Below, in pieces: positions 1 through 8,994 of a stretch of DNA of 64,000 nucleotides (position 1 is the first letter of the stretch; each line of letters begins with the position of its first letter). The position numbers and the translations under genes were made by a program. Below the pieces are notes generated by a model. It saw only the letters and a list, made by a program, of their open reading frames with translations. It had not been told where the DNA came from and ran no database searches. Origin of the DNA: Chakrabartia godavariana. GTDB taxonomy: Bacteria > Pseudomonadota > Alphaproteobacteria > Sphingomonadales > Sphingomonadaceae. The stretch covers positions 306,001 to 370,000 of the forward strand of contig RKSN01000001.1 in NCBI GenBank assembly GCA_005518185.1, read 5' to 3'.

Positions 1-2733
1 CGCGTAGGTGATGAACGGCCGGTCAGTCAGGTTCTTGGCCTGCAGCAGGATCGACAGACCCTGAAGCGTGGAGCCTTCCTGGAACTCATAGCCAATCTGG
101 GCATCGACGATCGATTCCGCCTTGGCCTGACGGAAGTCGGGGTTGGCCGAAAGGCCAGCGACTTCACCCAGGAACTTCGAACGGTAGCGATAGCTCACGC
201 GGGCCTGGAACCCGGCCTTTTCGAAATAGGCTTCGGCGGTGCCGACATATTTCGAAAGACCCGGCACCGTGATCGCCTGCGTCGGGTTGCTGCCCAGCTT
301 CACGCTGCTGTTCGTGTGCGAGATGCTGCCGAAGAAGCCGAGGCCGTCCAGCGAGTCCGACAGGTTGGCAAATGGCAGGGAGAGCGAGGCTTCCTGACCG
401 AAGATATAGCCCTTGCCGTTGTTGGCCGGCTGGCTTGCCGCACCGATCGGCGTGCCGACCTGCGCCCGCAGGGCCGCCGGCAGAGCCGCCAGAACCGGCG
501 AGAAGTCGAACAGCGTCGCGTTGCGCGAGTCCACGAACTCGGTCAGGCTCTTATAGTAGCCCGAAAGCGCGATGTAGCCGCCCTTTGCGAAGTACTTTTC
601 AAGCGAGAGATCGATGTTCGTCGATTCATAGGGACGCAGGCGGAAGTTGCCGCCGCTCGAGCTGAAGAAGCTGTCGCCCGGCGTGGTCGAACCCAGCTTG
701 CTGAAGTTGAAGCTCAGTTCCTGGTTGATGCGTTCCTGATCGAGACGCGGACGCACGATGGTGTGCGAGGCGCCCATCTTCACGAAACCACCATCAATCA
801 GCTCGACCGAAAGCGACGCGCTCGGCAGCCAGTTGGTGTAGCTGGTCTTGCCCGCAGCGGGGGCAACGACGACTTCCGGAACGCCATCATTGTTGGTGTC
901 CTGGAAGGCCGAGATCGTGCCGGCCGACTTCTGGTTGGTGTGGACCACCTGCAGGCCGATCGAGCCCGACACCGGCTTGCTGCCGACATCGCCATCGAGC
1001 TTCAGCATCGCATAACCGGTCAGCACGCCTTCGGTGATCGTGTTGTCACGCACCAGCGACACCGGACGGTTGTCAAAGACCGAGTTCAGCGAGTTGTTGT
1101 ACAGATACAGCGGGTTGAGCGTCAGCATTGCCGGAACGCCGAGATAGTCGAGCGCGACGTTGCTGCCGACCTTGGCTTCCGACGGCACCGGCGCGAACGT
1201 CGGCGTGCCGCTGCTGACCGTGCAGTTCGTCCCCGCACCCTTCGGGCACAGGAAGTAGGACTTGAACGCGCTGGTCTTCTTGCGGCGGCTGTAGTTGGCG
1301 CCGATTTCCCAGCCCTTGATGATGCCCGAATTCACTTCGCCATCAAGGCTGGCGCGCAGGGCCTTCAGATCGTCCTTGAAGTCAGGACGGTTGAGGAAGC
1401 CGGCCTGAATGACCGGTGCCGTGCCGTTATAGCCCCAACCGCGCGGGTCGGTGATGCCGAACAGATTGGTGTTGGTGTAATCGAGCGTCGGGACGATGTT
1501 GAACGTGCCGTTCTCATTGGCCGAGATGCGGATCGTGTCCGCAGCACCTGCCGTTGCGTAGCCCGTGCCGGTATAGGTTTCGAGCAGGAAGTCCGTGCGG
1601 GTCGCCTTGGACCAGCTGGCATCGACGTTCAGGTTGATCGTGTCCGACAGGCCGATGACGTTGTTCCAGCCGATCGACAGGTTGTCGGCGTCACGACGGT
1701 TGAGGTCGTTGCGCTGCACCGCGTGCACGCCGGTCAGCGTTGCGGCCGTCACAAGGCCGTTGGTGACCGTGTAGCCCGGCTGCACCGTCGCGCCCGAACC
1801 CCAGCCGGGGTTGATCGGGAATTCGATGCCGCGCAGGTGCTGCGTTTCCTTGAACTTCGAATAGAGCACGTCGAGCGTGGAGTGGAAGTTGTCGGTCGGC
1901 TGATATTCGACGGTCGCAACCGCACCATAACGCTTCAGCAGGTTGGACTGCACATAGGGCTTGGCACCACCGAGGATGAGGTTGCCGCCCACCGAACCTT
2001 CGTTCGGGAAGCCCCAGGCATTGTAGCGCTCGTTCTGCGACGGCGCGTGCGAGGCGGAAACGCCGATCGCGATGCCGAGCGTGTCATCGGCGAACTTGTC
2101 GACATAGGTGGCCGACCCGCGGAAGCCATAGCGCGGCGAATCCGGGTTCAGCGACTTCTGGCCGTTCATCTGGCCACGCACGTTGAGGGCGAGGATGCGG
2201 TCCTTCTGGGCGAGCGGACGCAGCATGCGCAGGTCGACCGTACCGGCGATGCCGGCGGGGACGAGGTTCGCGCTCGCCGACTTGTGGACGACGACGTTGC
2301 GGAAGAATTCCGCCGGATACTGGTCATATTCAACGCCGCGGTTGTCACCGACGGTGACCTGTTCGCGACCGTTGAGCAGCGTGACGCCGAAATCGGGGCC
2401 AAGGCCGCGGATCGAGAGGCGCTGGTCGCGGCCTTCAAGACGCTGCGACGTGACGCCGGGCAGGCGCGACAGCGAGTCGGCAATCGAGACGTCCGGCAGC
2501 TTGCCGATGTCTTCCGCCGTGATCGATTCGACGATCGTCGGCGTTGCCTTCTTCAGTTCTTCGGATGCCTGAAGCGAGGCGCGAATGCCGGTCACGACGA
2601 TTTCGTCAGCAGATTCGGCACCTGCGTCCTGCGCAAAGGCGGGCGTTGCACCGGCGGCCATGGCGAGCGCAAGGGCGCTTGCCGACAGGGCCAGACCGGA
2701 CGTCCGCCGCATGGATGTGTTGAGGTTTTTCAT
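1..2733 (-). CDS. TonB-dependent receptor, carbohydrate type (C-terminus beyond window)
   Basis: Outer-membrane beta-barrel importer powered by TonB/ExbBD. 911 codons are visible and the frame is still open at base 1, so the C-terminal barrel end and stop lie outside the window. The ATG at 2733 follows GGGGAG at a good distance. Residues 1-35 form a signal peptide ending in AFA before QDAG. A TonB-box-like DEIVVTG follows, then a plug domain (LPDVSIADSLSRLPGV) and a long aromatic-rich barrel. The plug wording matches the TonB-Xanth-Caul subfamily used for oligosaccharides. It is divergent from a LacI regulator and close to an MFS sugar transporter, the arrangement of the Caulobacter maltose locus, so sugar uptake is a strong inference. 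The substrate is not readable from sequence. Confidence 0.9.
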   Translation of the reverse strand, partial: MKNLNTSMRRTSGLALSASALALAMAAGATPAFAQDAGAESADEIVVTGIRASLQASEELKKATPTIVESITAEDIGKLPDVSIADSLSRLPGVTSQRLEGRDQRLSIRGLGPDFGVTLLNGREQVTVGDNRGVEYDQYPAEFFRNVVVHKSASANLVPAGIAGTVDLRMLRPLAQKDRILALNVRGQMNGQKSLNPDSPRYGFRGSATYVDKFADDTLGIAIGVSASHAPSQNERYNAWGFPNEGSVGGNLILGGAKPYVQSNLLKRYGAVATVEYQPTDNFHSTLDVLYSKFKETQHLRGIEFPINPGWGSGATVQPGYTVTNGLVTAATLTGVHAVQRNDLNRRDADNLSIGWNNVIGLSDTINLNVDASWSKATRTDFLLETYTGTGYATAGAADTIRISANENGTFNIVPTLDYTNTNLFGITDPRGWGYNGTAPVIQAGFLNRPDFKDDLKALRASLDGEVNSGIIKGWEIGANYSRRKKTSAFKSYFLCPKGAGTNCTVSSGTPTFAPVPSEAKVGSNVALDYLGVPAMLTLNPLYLYNNSLNSVFDNRPVSLVRDNTITEGVLTGYAMLKLDGDVGSKPVSGSIGLQVVHTNQKSAGTISAFQDTNNDGVPEVVVAPAAGKTSYTNWLPSASLSVELIDGGFVKMGASHTIVRPRLDQERINQELSFNFSKLGSTTPGDSFFSSSGGNFRLRPYESTNIDLSLEKYFAKGGYIALSGYYKSLTEFVDSRNATLFDFSPVLAALPAALRAQVGTPIGAASQPANNGKGYIFGQEASLSLPFANLSDSLDGLGFFGSISHTNSSVKLGSNPTQAITVPGLSKYVGTAEAYFEKAGFQARVSYRYRSKFLGEVAGLSANPDFRQAKAESIVDAQIGYEFQEGSTLQGLSILLQAKNLTDRPFITYA

Positions 2734-2866
2734 GAATACTCCCCTTTGAACCGGCAGGACGCGCCACGGGCGTCGGCCTTCTTTTTCTTCCTGGCATCAG
2801 GTGCAGGCGCACGACGCTGGATGATGGGTGCCTATTCCCGCAATCATTTGCATGCCAGCTTGTCAC

Positions 2867-2874
2867 ATACGTAT
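2867..2874. promoter_or_regulatory. LacI-type operator candidate ATACGTAT
   Basis: Perfect 8-bp palindrome with a central CG, typical of LacI-family operators. It sits in the divergent region between the TonB receptor (start 2733) and the LacI gene. The same 8-mer recurs at 3979-3986 ahead of the transporter gene. Confidence 0.5.
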
Positions 2875-2877
2875 ACT

Positions 2878-3969
2878 ATGCCCTATTCCATGCTGGACAG
2901 GGCCGAGAACCCGTCGCCTGGAGAGGATGGAGCCGCACCCCAAGTGGCTGGAAAACCAACATCTTTTGACATCGCGCATCTGGCGGGCGTGTCCCAGCCA
3001 ACGGTGTCGCGCGCGCTGCGTGGCAGCCCGACTGTGTCCGAACAGACACGCAAGCGCATCGAAGCGATCGCGCGGCAGCTCAATTACACCGTCGACAAGA
3101 ACGCCTCGAGTCTGCGGCGGCGCGAAACCAACACGCTCGCCCTGCTGTTCTTCGAAGACCCGATGCCCGACGACACGATGATCAACCCCTTCTTCCTGTC
3201 GATGCTGGGGTCGATCACGCGCACCTGTTCGCAGCTCGGCTATGATCTCCTCATTTCGATGCAGCAGTTTTCGAGCAACTGGCACGCCGATTTTGAGGAA
3301 AGCCGCAAGGCCGATGGCATCATCCTGCTTGGCCATGGCGACTTTGAACCATACCGCGCCAAGCTTGAATATCTGATCGAACAGGGGACGCACTTTGTCC
3401 GCTGGGGCCATGTCAGCGACGACAATCTGGGGACGGTCATCGGCTCCGACAATTTCCGGGGCGGCTATGACGCGACCCAGCATCTGATCTCGCTCGGCCG
3501 CCGCCGCATTGCCTTTCTGGGGGATGCCAACAGCCATTATCCCGAACTCTATGGCCGGTATCGCGGCTATTGCGAGGCGCAGCGCAACAACGGCATCAAG
3601 GTCATGTCCGCGCGGCAGGTCGATGCGATCACGACCGAACAGTCGGGCCACGACGCCTGCCTCGACCTCATCCGCCGCAATGTGAAGTTCGATGCGATCT
3701 TTGCCGGAAGCGACCTGATCGCGATCGGTGCGATGCGCGCGCTCGAGGAAAACGGGCTCGACGTGCCGGGCGATATTGCGGTGGTCGGCTTTGACAATCT
3801 GCCTGCCGCCAGCCTGACGCGCCCGCCGCTCACCACGATCGAACAGGACTATAACCGCGCGGGCGAACTGCTCGTTCGCTCGCTGGTGCGCCAGATCCGC
3901 AATGAAAGTTCGGCGCATGAGGCGCTGCCCGCGCGGCTCGTCGTCCGCCGGTCGTGTGGCGCGCGCTGA
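2878..3969 (+). CDS. LacI family transcriptional regulator
   Basis: Sugar-responsive repressor or activator, about 363 aa. The N-terminal helix-turn-helix (FDIAHLAGVSQPTVSRALRG, residues about 29-48) and hinge are followed by a periplasmic-binding-protein-like effector domain (ILLGHGDFEPY, FAGSDLIAIGAMRALEENG, VVGFDNLPAAS). The start is uncertain. ATG 2878 and ATG 2890 both lack a convincing ribosome site, and an in-frame ATG at 2821 would place the operator palindrome inside the gene. The reading frame is open for 2.5 kb upstream, but that part is antisense to the TonB receptor and is not coding. It lies between receptor and transporter and probably controls both through the two ATACGTAT sites. 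Confidence 0.88.
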   Translation: MPYSMLDRAENPSPGEDGAAPQVAGKPTSFDIAHLAGVSQPTVSRALRGSPTVSEQTRKRIEAIARQLNYTVDKNASSLRRRETNTLALLFFEDPMPDDTMINPFFLSMLGSITRTCSQLGYDLLISMQQFSSNWHADFEESRKADGIILLGHGDFEPYRAKLEYLIEQGTHFVRWGHVSDDNLGTVIGSDNFRGGYDATQHLISLGRRRIAFLGDANSHYPELYGRYRGYCEAQRNNGIKVMSARQVDAITTEQSGHDACLDLIRRNVKFDAIFAGSDLIAIGAMRALEENGLDVPGDIAVVGFDNLPAASLTRPPLTTIEQDYNRAGELLVRSLVRQIRNESSAHEALPARLVVRRSCGAR

Positions 3970-3978
3970 CCGGCTCCC

Positions 3979-3986
3979 ATACGTAT
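3979..3986. promoter_or_regulatory. Second LacI-type operator candidate ATACGTAT
   Basis: Identical 8-bp palindrome to 2867-2874, located 74 bp upstream of the MFS transporter ATG and just after the regulator stop. It suggests the transporter has its own promoter controlled by the adjacent LacI protein. Confidence 0.5.
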
Positions 3987-4060
3987 TCATCGCCGTCCGA
4001 GTTGCGGGGGGACAGGTGCTCTGTCACGGTCGTTGCACATAAATAGGGGAGCGCGTTCAG

Positions 4061-5536
4061 ATGGAAAAGCCGCGGCAGGGCTTTTGGGGCCTGTGGAATA
4101 TCTCGTTCGGCTTTTTCGGTATCCAGATGGCCTTCGGGCTGCAGAACGCCAATGTCAGCCGCATCTTCCAGTCGCTTGGCTCCAATGTTGATGACCTCGC
4201 CATATTGTGGATTGCAGGGCCGGTCACCGGCCTGATCGTCCAGCCGCTCATCGGCCATTTCAGCGACCGGACCTGGGGCCCGCTGGGCCGCCGACGTCCC
4301 TTCTTCCTTGCAGGCGCCATGCTTGCCGCCGCCGCGCTGATCGGCATGCCGCACGCCTCTGCCCTGCTGGTCGCTGCGGTGCTTCTCTGGCTCCTCGATG
4401 CGTCGCTCAATGTCTCGATGGAGCCGTTCCGTGCCTTTGTCGGCGACATGACGCGCGAGGATCAGCGGGCGCAGGGCTATGCCGTGCAGACGATGTTCAT
4501 TGGCGCGGGCGCCGTGCTCGGCTCGCTCGCCCCCTTTGTGCTGACCGCCATGGGCGTGCCCAACACCGCGCCCGAAGGGATCATCCCGCCTTCGGTCCGC
4601 TATGCCTTCTATATCGGCGCCGCCGCCATCTTCCTGGCGGTGCTGTGGACCGTCGTCACCGTCCGCGAATATGCGCCCGACGAAATGCGCGCCTTTTCCG
4701 GCCGGACAGAAAGCGACACGGCGGACCGTCCGCCGGTTGCAAAGGCCAATGGCCCCTATTGGCTTGCCGCAGGCGTGCTGGTGCTGGCGGTGATCGAGGA
4801 GTTGCAGCTTGACCGGCAGCTCTACATTCTGGGGGCGGGCCTTGCCGTGTTCGGGCTGGCCCAGATCATCAACCGCCTCATCGTCCGCCGGGGCGGCAAG
4901 GCCGGCGTGCTGACCGACATCCTGACCGACATTGCCGACATGCCGCAGGCGATGCGGCGGCTTGCGGTCGCGCAATTCTTTAGCTGGATCGCGCTGTTCA
5001 TCATGTGGATCTACACGACGCCGGTCGTGACCCATTATGTGTTCCACAGCACCGATGTGGCGTCCAAGGCGTATAATGACGGGGCGGACTGGGTCGGCGT
5101 GCTGTTTTCCATCTACAATGGCGTCGCTGCGCTCGCGGCCTTTGCGCTGCCCCTGTTCGTCCGGCGGATCGGCGCGGTGCGCACGCATATGGTGGGGCTG
5201 CTGATCGGCGGCGCCGGCTATGCGAGCCTGCTGGTCATCCGCGATGCGCACATGCTGGTGCTGCCGATGATCGGCGTGGGCATCGCCTGGGCCTCGATCC
5301 TGACCATGCCCTATGTGATTCTGGCGGGGGCTCTGCCGCAGCAGAAGCTGGGCATCTACATGGGCATCTTCAACTTCTTCATCGTGCTGCCGCAATTGCT
5401 CATCGCAACGATCATGGGCGGCATTATCCGCGCCTTCTTCCCGGCCGATCCCATCTGGACGATGCTCGTTGCCGCCATCGTCATGGGCGTCGCGGCACTC
5501 GCCATGCTGCGCGTGCCGGAGCCGGGCAAGCCGTAG
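4061..5536 (+). CDS. MFS sugar/H+ symporter (sucrose/maltose transporter-like)
   Basis: Inner-membrane transporter of 491 aa with about 12 hydrophobic segments. Residues 68-80 carry the loop 2-3 signature SDRTWGPLGRRRP, characteristic of the GPH/SLC45-like sucrose-maltose symporter branch of the major facilitator superfamily. GGGGAG precedes the ATG by about ten bases. With the divergent TonB receptor and LacI regulator it resembles the Caulobacter malA/malY/malR arrangement: the receptor brings an oligosaccharide into the periplasm and this carrier takes it to the cytoplasm. No glycosidase is present in the window, but one could lie beyond the left edge. Specificity (maltose, sucrose or another disaccharide) is inference. 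Confidence 0.88.
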   Translation: MEKPRQGFWGLWNISFGFFGIQMAFGLQNANVSRIFQSLGSNVDDLAILWIAGPVTGLIVQPLIGHFSDRTWGPLGRRRPFFLAGAMLAAAALIGMPHASALLVAAVLLWLLDASLNVSMEPFRAFVGDMTREDQRAQGYAVQTMFIGAGAVLGSLAPFVLTAMGVPNTAPEGIIPPSVRYAFYIGAAAIFLAVLWTVVTVREYAPDEMRAFSGRTESDTADRPPVAKANGPYWLAAGVLVLAVIEELQLDRQLYILGAGLAVFGLAQIINRLIVRRGGKAGVLTDILTDIADMPQAMRRLAVAQFFSWIALFIMWIYTTPVVTHYVFHSTDVASKAYNDGADWVGVLFSIYNGVAALAAFALPLFVRRIGAVRTHMVGLLIGGAGYASLLVIRDAHMLVLPMIGVGIAWASILTMPYVILAGALPQQKLGIYMGIFNFFIVLPQLLIATIMGGIIRAFFPADPIWTMLVAAIVMGVAALAMLRVPEPGKP

Positions 5537-5561
5537 GCCCAGCTAAAGTTCATCTCTGATC

Positions 5562-5673
5562 GTCATCCTGAACTTGTTTCAGGATCCATGCCGTGACCCA
5601 GGTGCAAAGTGCCAACCGGCGAGATTGGGCCCGCCTTTGAGGCATGGATGCTGAAACACGTTCAGCATGACGA
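5562..5673. repeat. REP-like inverted repeat pair
   Basis: The left arm holds the hairpin TCCTGAACTTGTTTCAGGA and the right arm TGCTGAAACACGTTCAGCA, arranged as an inverted pair between convergent genes. The same element recurs at 13860-13950 and, degraded, at 50051-50074. It probably also acts as a bidirectional terminator. Confidence 0.7.
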
Positions 5674-5684
5674 GATTGGAGAGG

Positions 5685-6725
5685 TTACTCCGGGATCAAC
5701 ACCATCTTGAGCGCGCCGGCCTCACGCGCCTCGAACAGGCGATAGGCCTCCGCCCCCTCGCTCAGTGGCATGCGGTGGCTGATATATTTTTCCGGGCGCA
5801 GGCGGTCGGACTGGACGAGCGGGAACAGCGCGGGAAGCTCCTCGGGTACCGAGCACGTCCCGGTGCGGAAGGTGAGGCCTGCGGCAAAGGCGCGTTCAAG
5901 CGGGAAGGGGAAGCGGCGTGACTGCTGCACGCCGATGACCGACACCGTCCCGCGCGGGCGGACGAGGCGGAGCGCAAAGTCCACCGTCGCATCGCTGCCG
6001 ACGACTTCCACCGCGCAGTCGAGCTTGCGGCCCTTGGTGTCGGCCTTGATCCGCTCCAGCGCGTCGTCCGGGTGAAGCGCGACCGCCCCCGATGCCTCGG
6101 CCAGCGCGCGGCGCTCTGCAATCGGGTCGATCGCATAAACGACATGCGCGCCCATCACGAAGGCGCTGTCCACTGCCATCAGGCCGATGGGGCCAAGGCC
6201 GATCACCGCGACGCTGGCGCCGGGCACGATGTCCGCATTGCGCGCGCCATACCATGCGGTGGCGAGCGCATCGGTCATCATCAGCGCCTGATCCATGCTG
6301 ACGCCGTCAGGCACGGGCACCGCGTTCATGTCGGCGGCGGGCACGCGGACGGCCTCCGCCTGCGATCCCTGCAATTTGGCGGACAGGCCATAACAGGCAC
6401 CCATGCCGAATTCGCACAGGTTGACGACGCCGGCCAGACACGCCCGGCACGCGCCGCAGCCGACGGCAGCCGGGATCATCACCTTGTCGCCAACCTTCAG
6501 CCGATGGACGCCGCTGCCGGTTTCGACGACTTCGCCCACCGCCTCATGCCCGACGCAAAAGCCGACATCCTCGGAAAAGCCATGGCCGTGATAGATGTGC
6601 AGGTCCGACCCGCAGATGGAGCAGGCTTCCACCTTGACGATGGCGTCGCGGGTGGATTGCGGGGCGGGGTCGTCCATCGATTCATAGCGCACGTCGCGGG
6701 CGCCGTAATATCTGAGGGCTTTCAT
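5685..6725 (-). CDS. Zinc-dependent alcohol dehydrogenase (MDR family)
   Basis: NAD(P)-dependent medium-chain dehydrogenase, 346 aa. Catalytic-zinc ligands C38, H60 and E61 are present, with the four structural-zinc cysteines C90, C93, C96 and C104. The Rossmann fingerprint is VIGLGPIGLMA near residue 175. It is the last gene of a same-strand run after the SDR (8839) and acyl-CoA dehydrogenase (8087), separated from the latter by 135 bp filled with a palindromic repeat. The set suggests oxidation of an alcohol to an acyl-CoA, but the substrate is unknown. The C-terminus and stop are intact and followed by a REP pair. Confidence 0.9.
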   Translation of the reverse strand: MKALRYYGARDVRYESMDDPAPQSTRDAIVKVEACSICGSDLHIYHGHGFSEDVGFCVGHEAVGEVVETGSGVHRLKVGDKVMIPAAVGCGACRACLAGVVNLCEFGMGACYGLSAKLQGSQAEAVRVPAADMNAVPVPDGVSMDQALMMTDALATAWYGARNADIVPGASVAVIGLGPIGLMAVDSAFVMGAHVVYAIDPIAERRALAEASGAVALHPDDALERIKADTKGRKLDCAVEVVGSDATVDFALRLVRPRGTVSVIGVQQSRRFPFPLERAFAAGLTFRTGTCSVPEELPALFPLVQSDRLRPEKYISHRMPLSEGAEAYRLFEAREAGALKMVLIPE

Positions 6726-6742
6726 CTTACTCTCCCGAAAAT

Positions 6743-6852
6743 CCTCCCCCGCCGGGGGAGGTGGCAGTGCGAAGCGCTGACGGAGGGGGATGGTGCCAAA
6801 GCCCCCTCCACCACCCGCTGCGCGGGCGGTCCCCCTCCCCCGATGGGGGAGG
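6743..6852. repeat. Type-A GC-rich palindromic repeat
   Basis: Bracketed by CCTCCCCCGCCGGGGGAGG on the left and CCCCCTCCCCCGATGGGGGAGG-like sequence on the right, with a less conserved centre. The same family appears at 15795-15925 and five times in the array at 48745-49994. It fills the gap between two co-directional genes. Confidence 0.8.
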
Positions 6853-6860
6853 ATCGGAGC

Positions 6861-8087
6861 TTACCGCTCGTTCATCGCGACATATTCCTTGATCTTCTGC
6901 TTGCCGAGCTGGCTCATGTGCACCTCGTCCGGCCCGTCGGCGATGCGGACGAAGCGGTTCAGGGTGAAGAAGCGGGCGATGGGCGTGTCATCGGAGACAC
7001 CCATGCCGCCATGCACCTGAATGGCGCGGTCGCACACGGTCTGCGCCATTTGCGGGGCGACGACCTTGATCGCGGCGATCAGGTCCTTGGCGACCTTGTT
7101 GCCATAGCGGTCCATCGCGTCGGCGGCCTTGAGCGTCAGCAGGCGGGACATTTCGATTTCGCAGAAGCTGCGGGCGATATCCTGCCGGATGCTCGACTGG
7201 TCGGCGAGCTTCTTGCCAAAGGCGGTGCGGCTGTCGGCACGGCGCGCCATGATCTCTAGCGCGCGCTGCGCCTGACCGATGGAGCGCATGCAGTGGTGGA
7301 TGCGGCCCGGCCCGAGGCGGCCCTGCGCAATCTCAAAGCCGCGCCCTTCGCCAAGGATGAGGTTCTCCTTGGGCACGCGCACATTGTCGAAGCGCAGCTC
7401 GCATTCGCCGCCCGGTGAATTGTGGCTGCCAAAGACGGTCAGATGGCGGACGATGGTGATGCCCGGCGTATTGGGCTCGACCAGGATCTGCGAATGCTGC
7501 GCGTGGCGCGGGGCGTTGAAATCGGTCTTGCCCATGACGATCCAGATGTCGCAGCGCGGGTGCATCGCGTTGGAGATCCACCACTTCCGCCCATTGAGAA
7601 CGTAATGGTCGCCATCGGGCGTGATCGAGAGTTCAAGGTTGGTCGCGTCGGAGGAGGCAACCTGCGGCTCCGTCATCACATAGGCCGAGCGGATCGTGCC
7701 TTCGAGCAGCGGCTTCAGCCACTTTTCCTGCTGTTCGGGTGAGCCGAACTTGGCGAGCACTTCCATATTGCCGGTGTCGGGTGCGGAGCAGTTGAACACC
7801 TGGCTGGACCAGGGCACGCGACCGAGCAGCTCGGCAATCGGCGCATATTCAAGATTGGTGAGGCCGGGGGAGAAGGCGCCATATTCGTGCGGCAGAAACA
7901 GGTTCCACAGGCCTTTGGCCTTTGCCTTGGCCTTCAGGTCTTCCATGCCAGGCCATTCCTGCCAGATCTTGGCGGGGTCGTTCACCCAGTCATGATAGGC
8001 CTCTTCATTGGGATAGACGTGCTCATCCATGAAGGCGCTGATCTGCGCGAGGAGGCCCTTCACCTTGTCGCTATGTTCGAAATCCAT
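6861..8087 (-). CDS. Acyl-CoA dehydrogenase family protein (ACAD10/11-like)
   Basis: FAD-dependent alpha,beta-dehydrogenase of an acyl-CoA thioester, 408 aa. Recognisable segments are [15 protein letters not shown] (FAD/substrate-binding middle domain), [15 protein letters not shown], and the C-terminal helical domain with [19 protein letters not shown] and [13 protein letters not shown]. These match the ACAD10/11-type branch rather than the short-chain enzymes. Electrons would go to ETF. It follows the SDR gene by 14 bp and is very likely co-transcribed with it. The substrate cannot be read from sequence. A second, clearly different acyl-CoA dehydrogenase (isobutyryl type) lies at 15942-17087. 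Confidence 0.9.
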   Translation of the reverse strand: MDFEHSDKVKGLLAQISAFMDEHVYPNEEAYHDWVNDPAKIWQEWPGMEDLKAKAKAKGLWNLFLPHEYGAFSPGLTNLEYAPIAELLGRVPWSSQVFNCSAPDTGNMEVLAKFGSPEQQEKWLKPLLEGTIRSAYVMTEPQVASSDATNLELSITPDGDHYVLNGRKWWISNAMHPRCDIWIVMGKTDFNAPRHAQHSQILVEPNTPGITIVRHLTVFGSHNSPGGECELRFDNVRVPKENLILGEGRGFEIAQGRLGPGRIHHCMRSIGQAQRALEIMARRADSRTAFGKKLADQSSIRQDIARSFCEIEMSRLLTLKAADAMDRYGNKVAKDLIAAIKVVAPQMAQTVCDRAIQVHGGMGVSDDTPIARFFTLNRFVRIADGPDEVHMSQLGKQKIKEYVAMNER

Positions 8088-8101
8088 TGGATGAGTCCTT
8101 T

Positions 8102-8839
8102 CTAAAGGGAGAGCCCGCCATCGACGATCAGCGTGTGACCGGTGACGTAGGAAGCGAGCGGGGAGGCGAGGAAGAGGGCGGCGCCTGCCATGTCGGCGGG
8201 CAGGCCCATGCGGCGTTGCGGGATGGCGGCGAGCGCGCCGGCCAGACGTTCGGGGCTTTGCGTCGTCACCTTGGTGAGCTTGGTATCGACAAGGCCCGGC
8301 GCGAGGCCGTTGACGCGGATGCCCTCGGGGCCCCAGGCCTGCCCCAGCGTCTTGGTCAGGCTGATCGCGCCCGCCTTGGACGCGGCATAGGCCGGGTTGC
8401 CGATATTGGCCTTCAGCCCGGAAATCGAGCTGACGATGATCACGCTGCCTTGTGTTTCAAGCAGTTGCGGCTTGAACTTGCGGGCGATGTGCATGAGGCT
8501 GTCGAGGTTGACCGCCATGACATGGTCCCAGCCCGCGCGCTCAAACTCGCCGCGCTTGTAGACGACGGTGCCCTGGCACAGCACCAGCACGTCGAGCGTG
8601 GCAAAGGGCAGGGGCGCGGCTTCGATCGCATCGGGGTTCCCCACATCGACACAGGTATAACCCAGGCCCGTCAGGTCCGACCCGTCGGCGGGATCATAGT
8701 CGGACGCCTTGGCACGCGTGCCCCAGACATGAACGCTGGCGCCGCGGTCGCGAAAGCCGTGCGCGATGCCATTGCCAATCCCGCTCGACCCGCCAACGAC
8801 GAGCACGGTCTTCCCGGTGAAATCGGTGTCGCTGATCAT
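8102..8839 (-). CDS. SDR family oxidoreductase
   Basis: Classical short-chain dehydrogenase/reductase of 245 aa. It has the cofactor loop GGSSGIG near residue 20, the catalytic serine region VSSISG, the YAASK active-site motif and the PGLVDTKLT loop, ending in IVDGGLSL. Two in-frame ATGs (8845 and 8839) are six bases apart. AGAGG lies six bases before the second but directly abuts the first, so 8839 is preferred. It heads the run SDR, acyl-CoA dehydrogenase, alcohol dehydrogenase and is divergent from the photolyase gene, sharing a 155-bp promoter region. Substrate unknown. Confidence 0.88.
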   Translation of the reverse strand: MISDTDFTGKTVLVVGGSSGIGNGIAHGFRDRGASVHVWGTRAKASDYDPADGSDLTGLGYTCVDVGNPDAIEAAPLPFATLDVLVLCQGTVVYKRGEFERAGWDHVMAVNLDSLMHIARKFKPQLLETQGSVIIVSSISGLKANIGNPAYAASKAGAISLTKTLGQAWGPEGIRVNGLAPGLVDTKLTKVTTQSPERLAGALAAIPQRRMGLPADMAGAALFLASPLASYVTGHTLIVDGGLSL

Positions 8840-8938
8840 CTGCATCCTCTCTCATGGCGTCACCCGACTCGCATCGTGGCGCACCCTCTGTGGAATTCAT
8901 AGCGCAAGCCCGGCGGACCACACGCTCACGTAAATGAC

Positions 8939-8950
8939 AGGCTTTGCCCG
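8939..8950. promoter_or_regulatory. Possible LOV-HTH binding site upstream of phrB
   Basis: AGGCTTTGCCCG matches 10 of 12 positions of the EL222 consensus as I recall it (RGNCYWWRGNCY). It lies 45 bp before the phrB start. A similar 12-mer, AGGCTTATGCCG, lies in the folE/LOV intergenic region. Weak evidence on its own. Confidence 0.25.
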
Positions 8951-8994
8951 AACGGACATCCTGACCCGCCGGGCCTGCCCGTCTAAGCGGCCCT

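Noticed and set aside
316..2877. Very long plus-strand open frame joined to the LacI gene
   Set aside because: It is antisense to a clear TonB receptor, with compositional bias (Arg/Ala/Val/Asp) typical of high-GC shadow frames. Only the last ~360 codons have family motifs.
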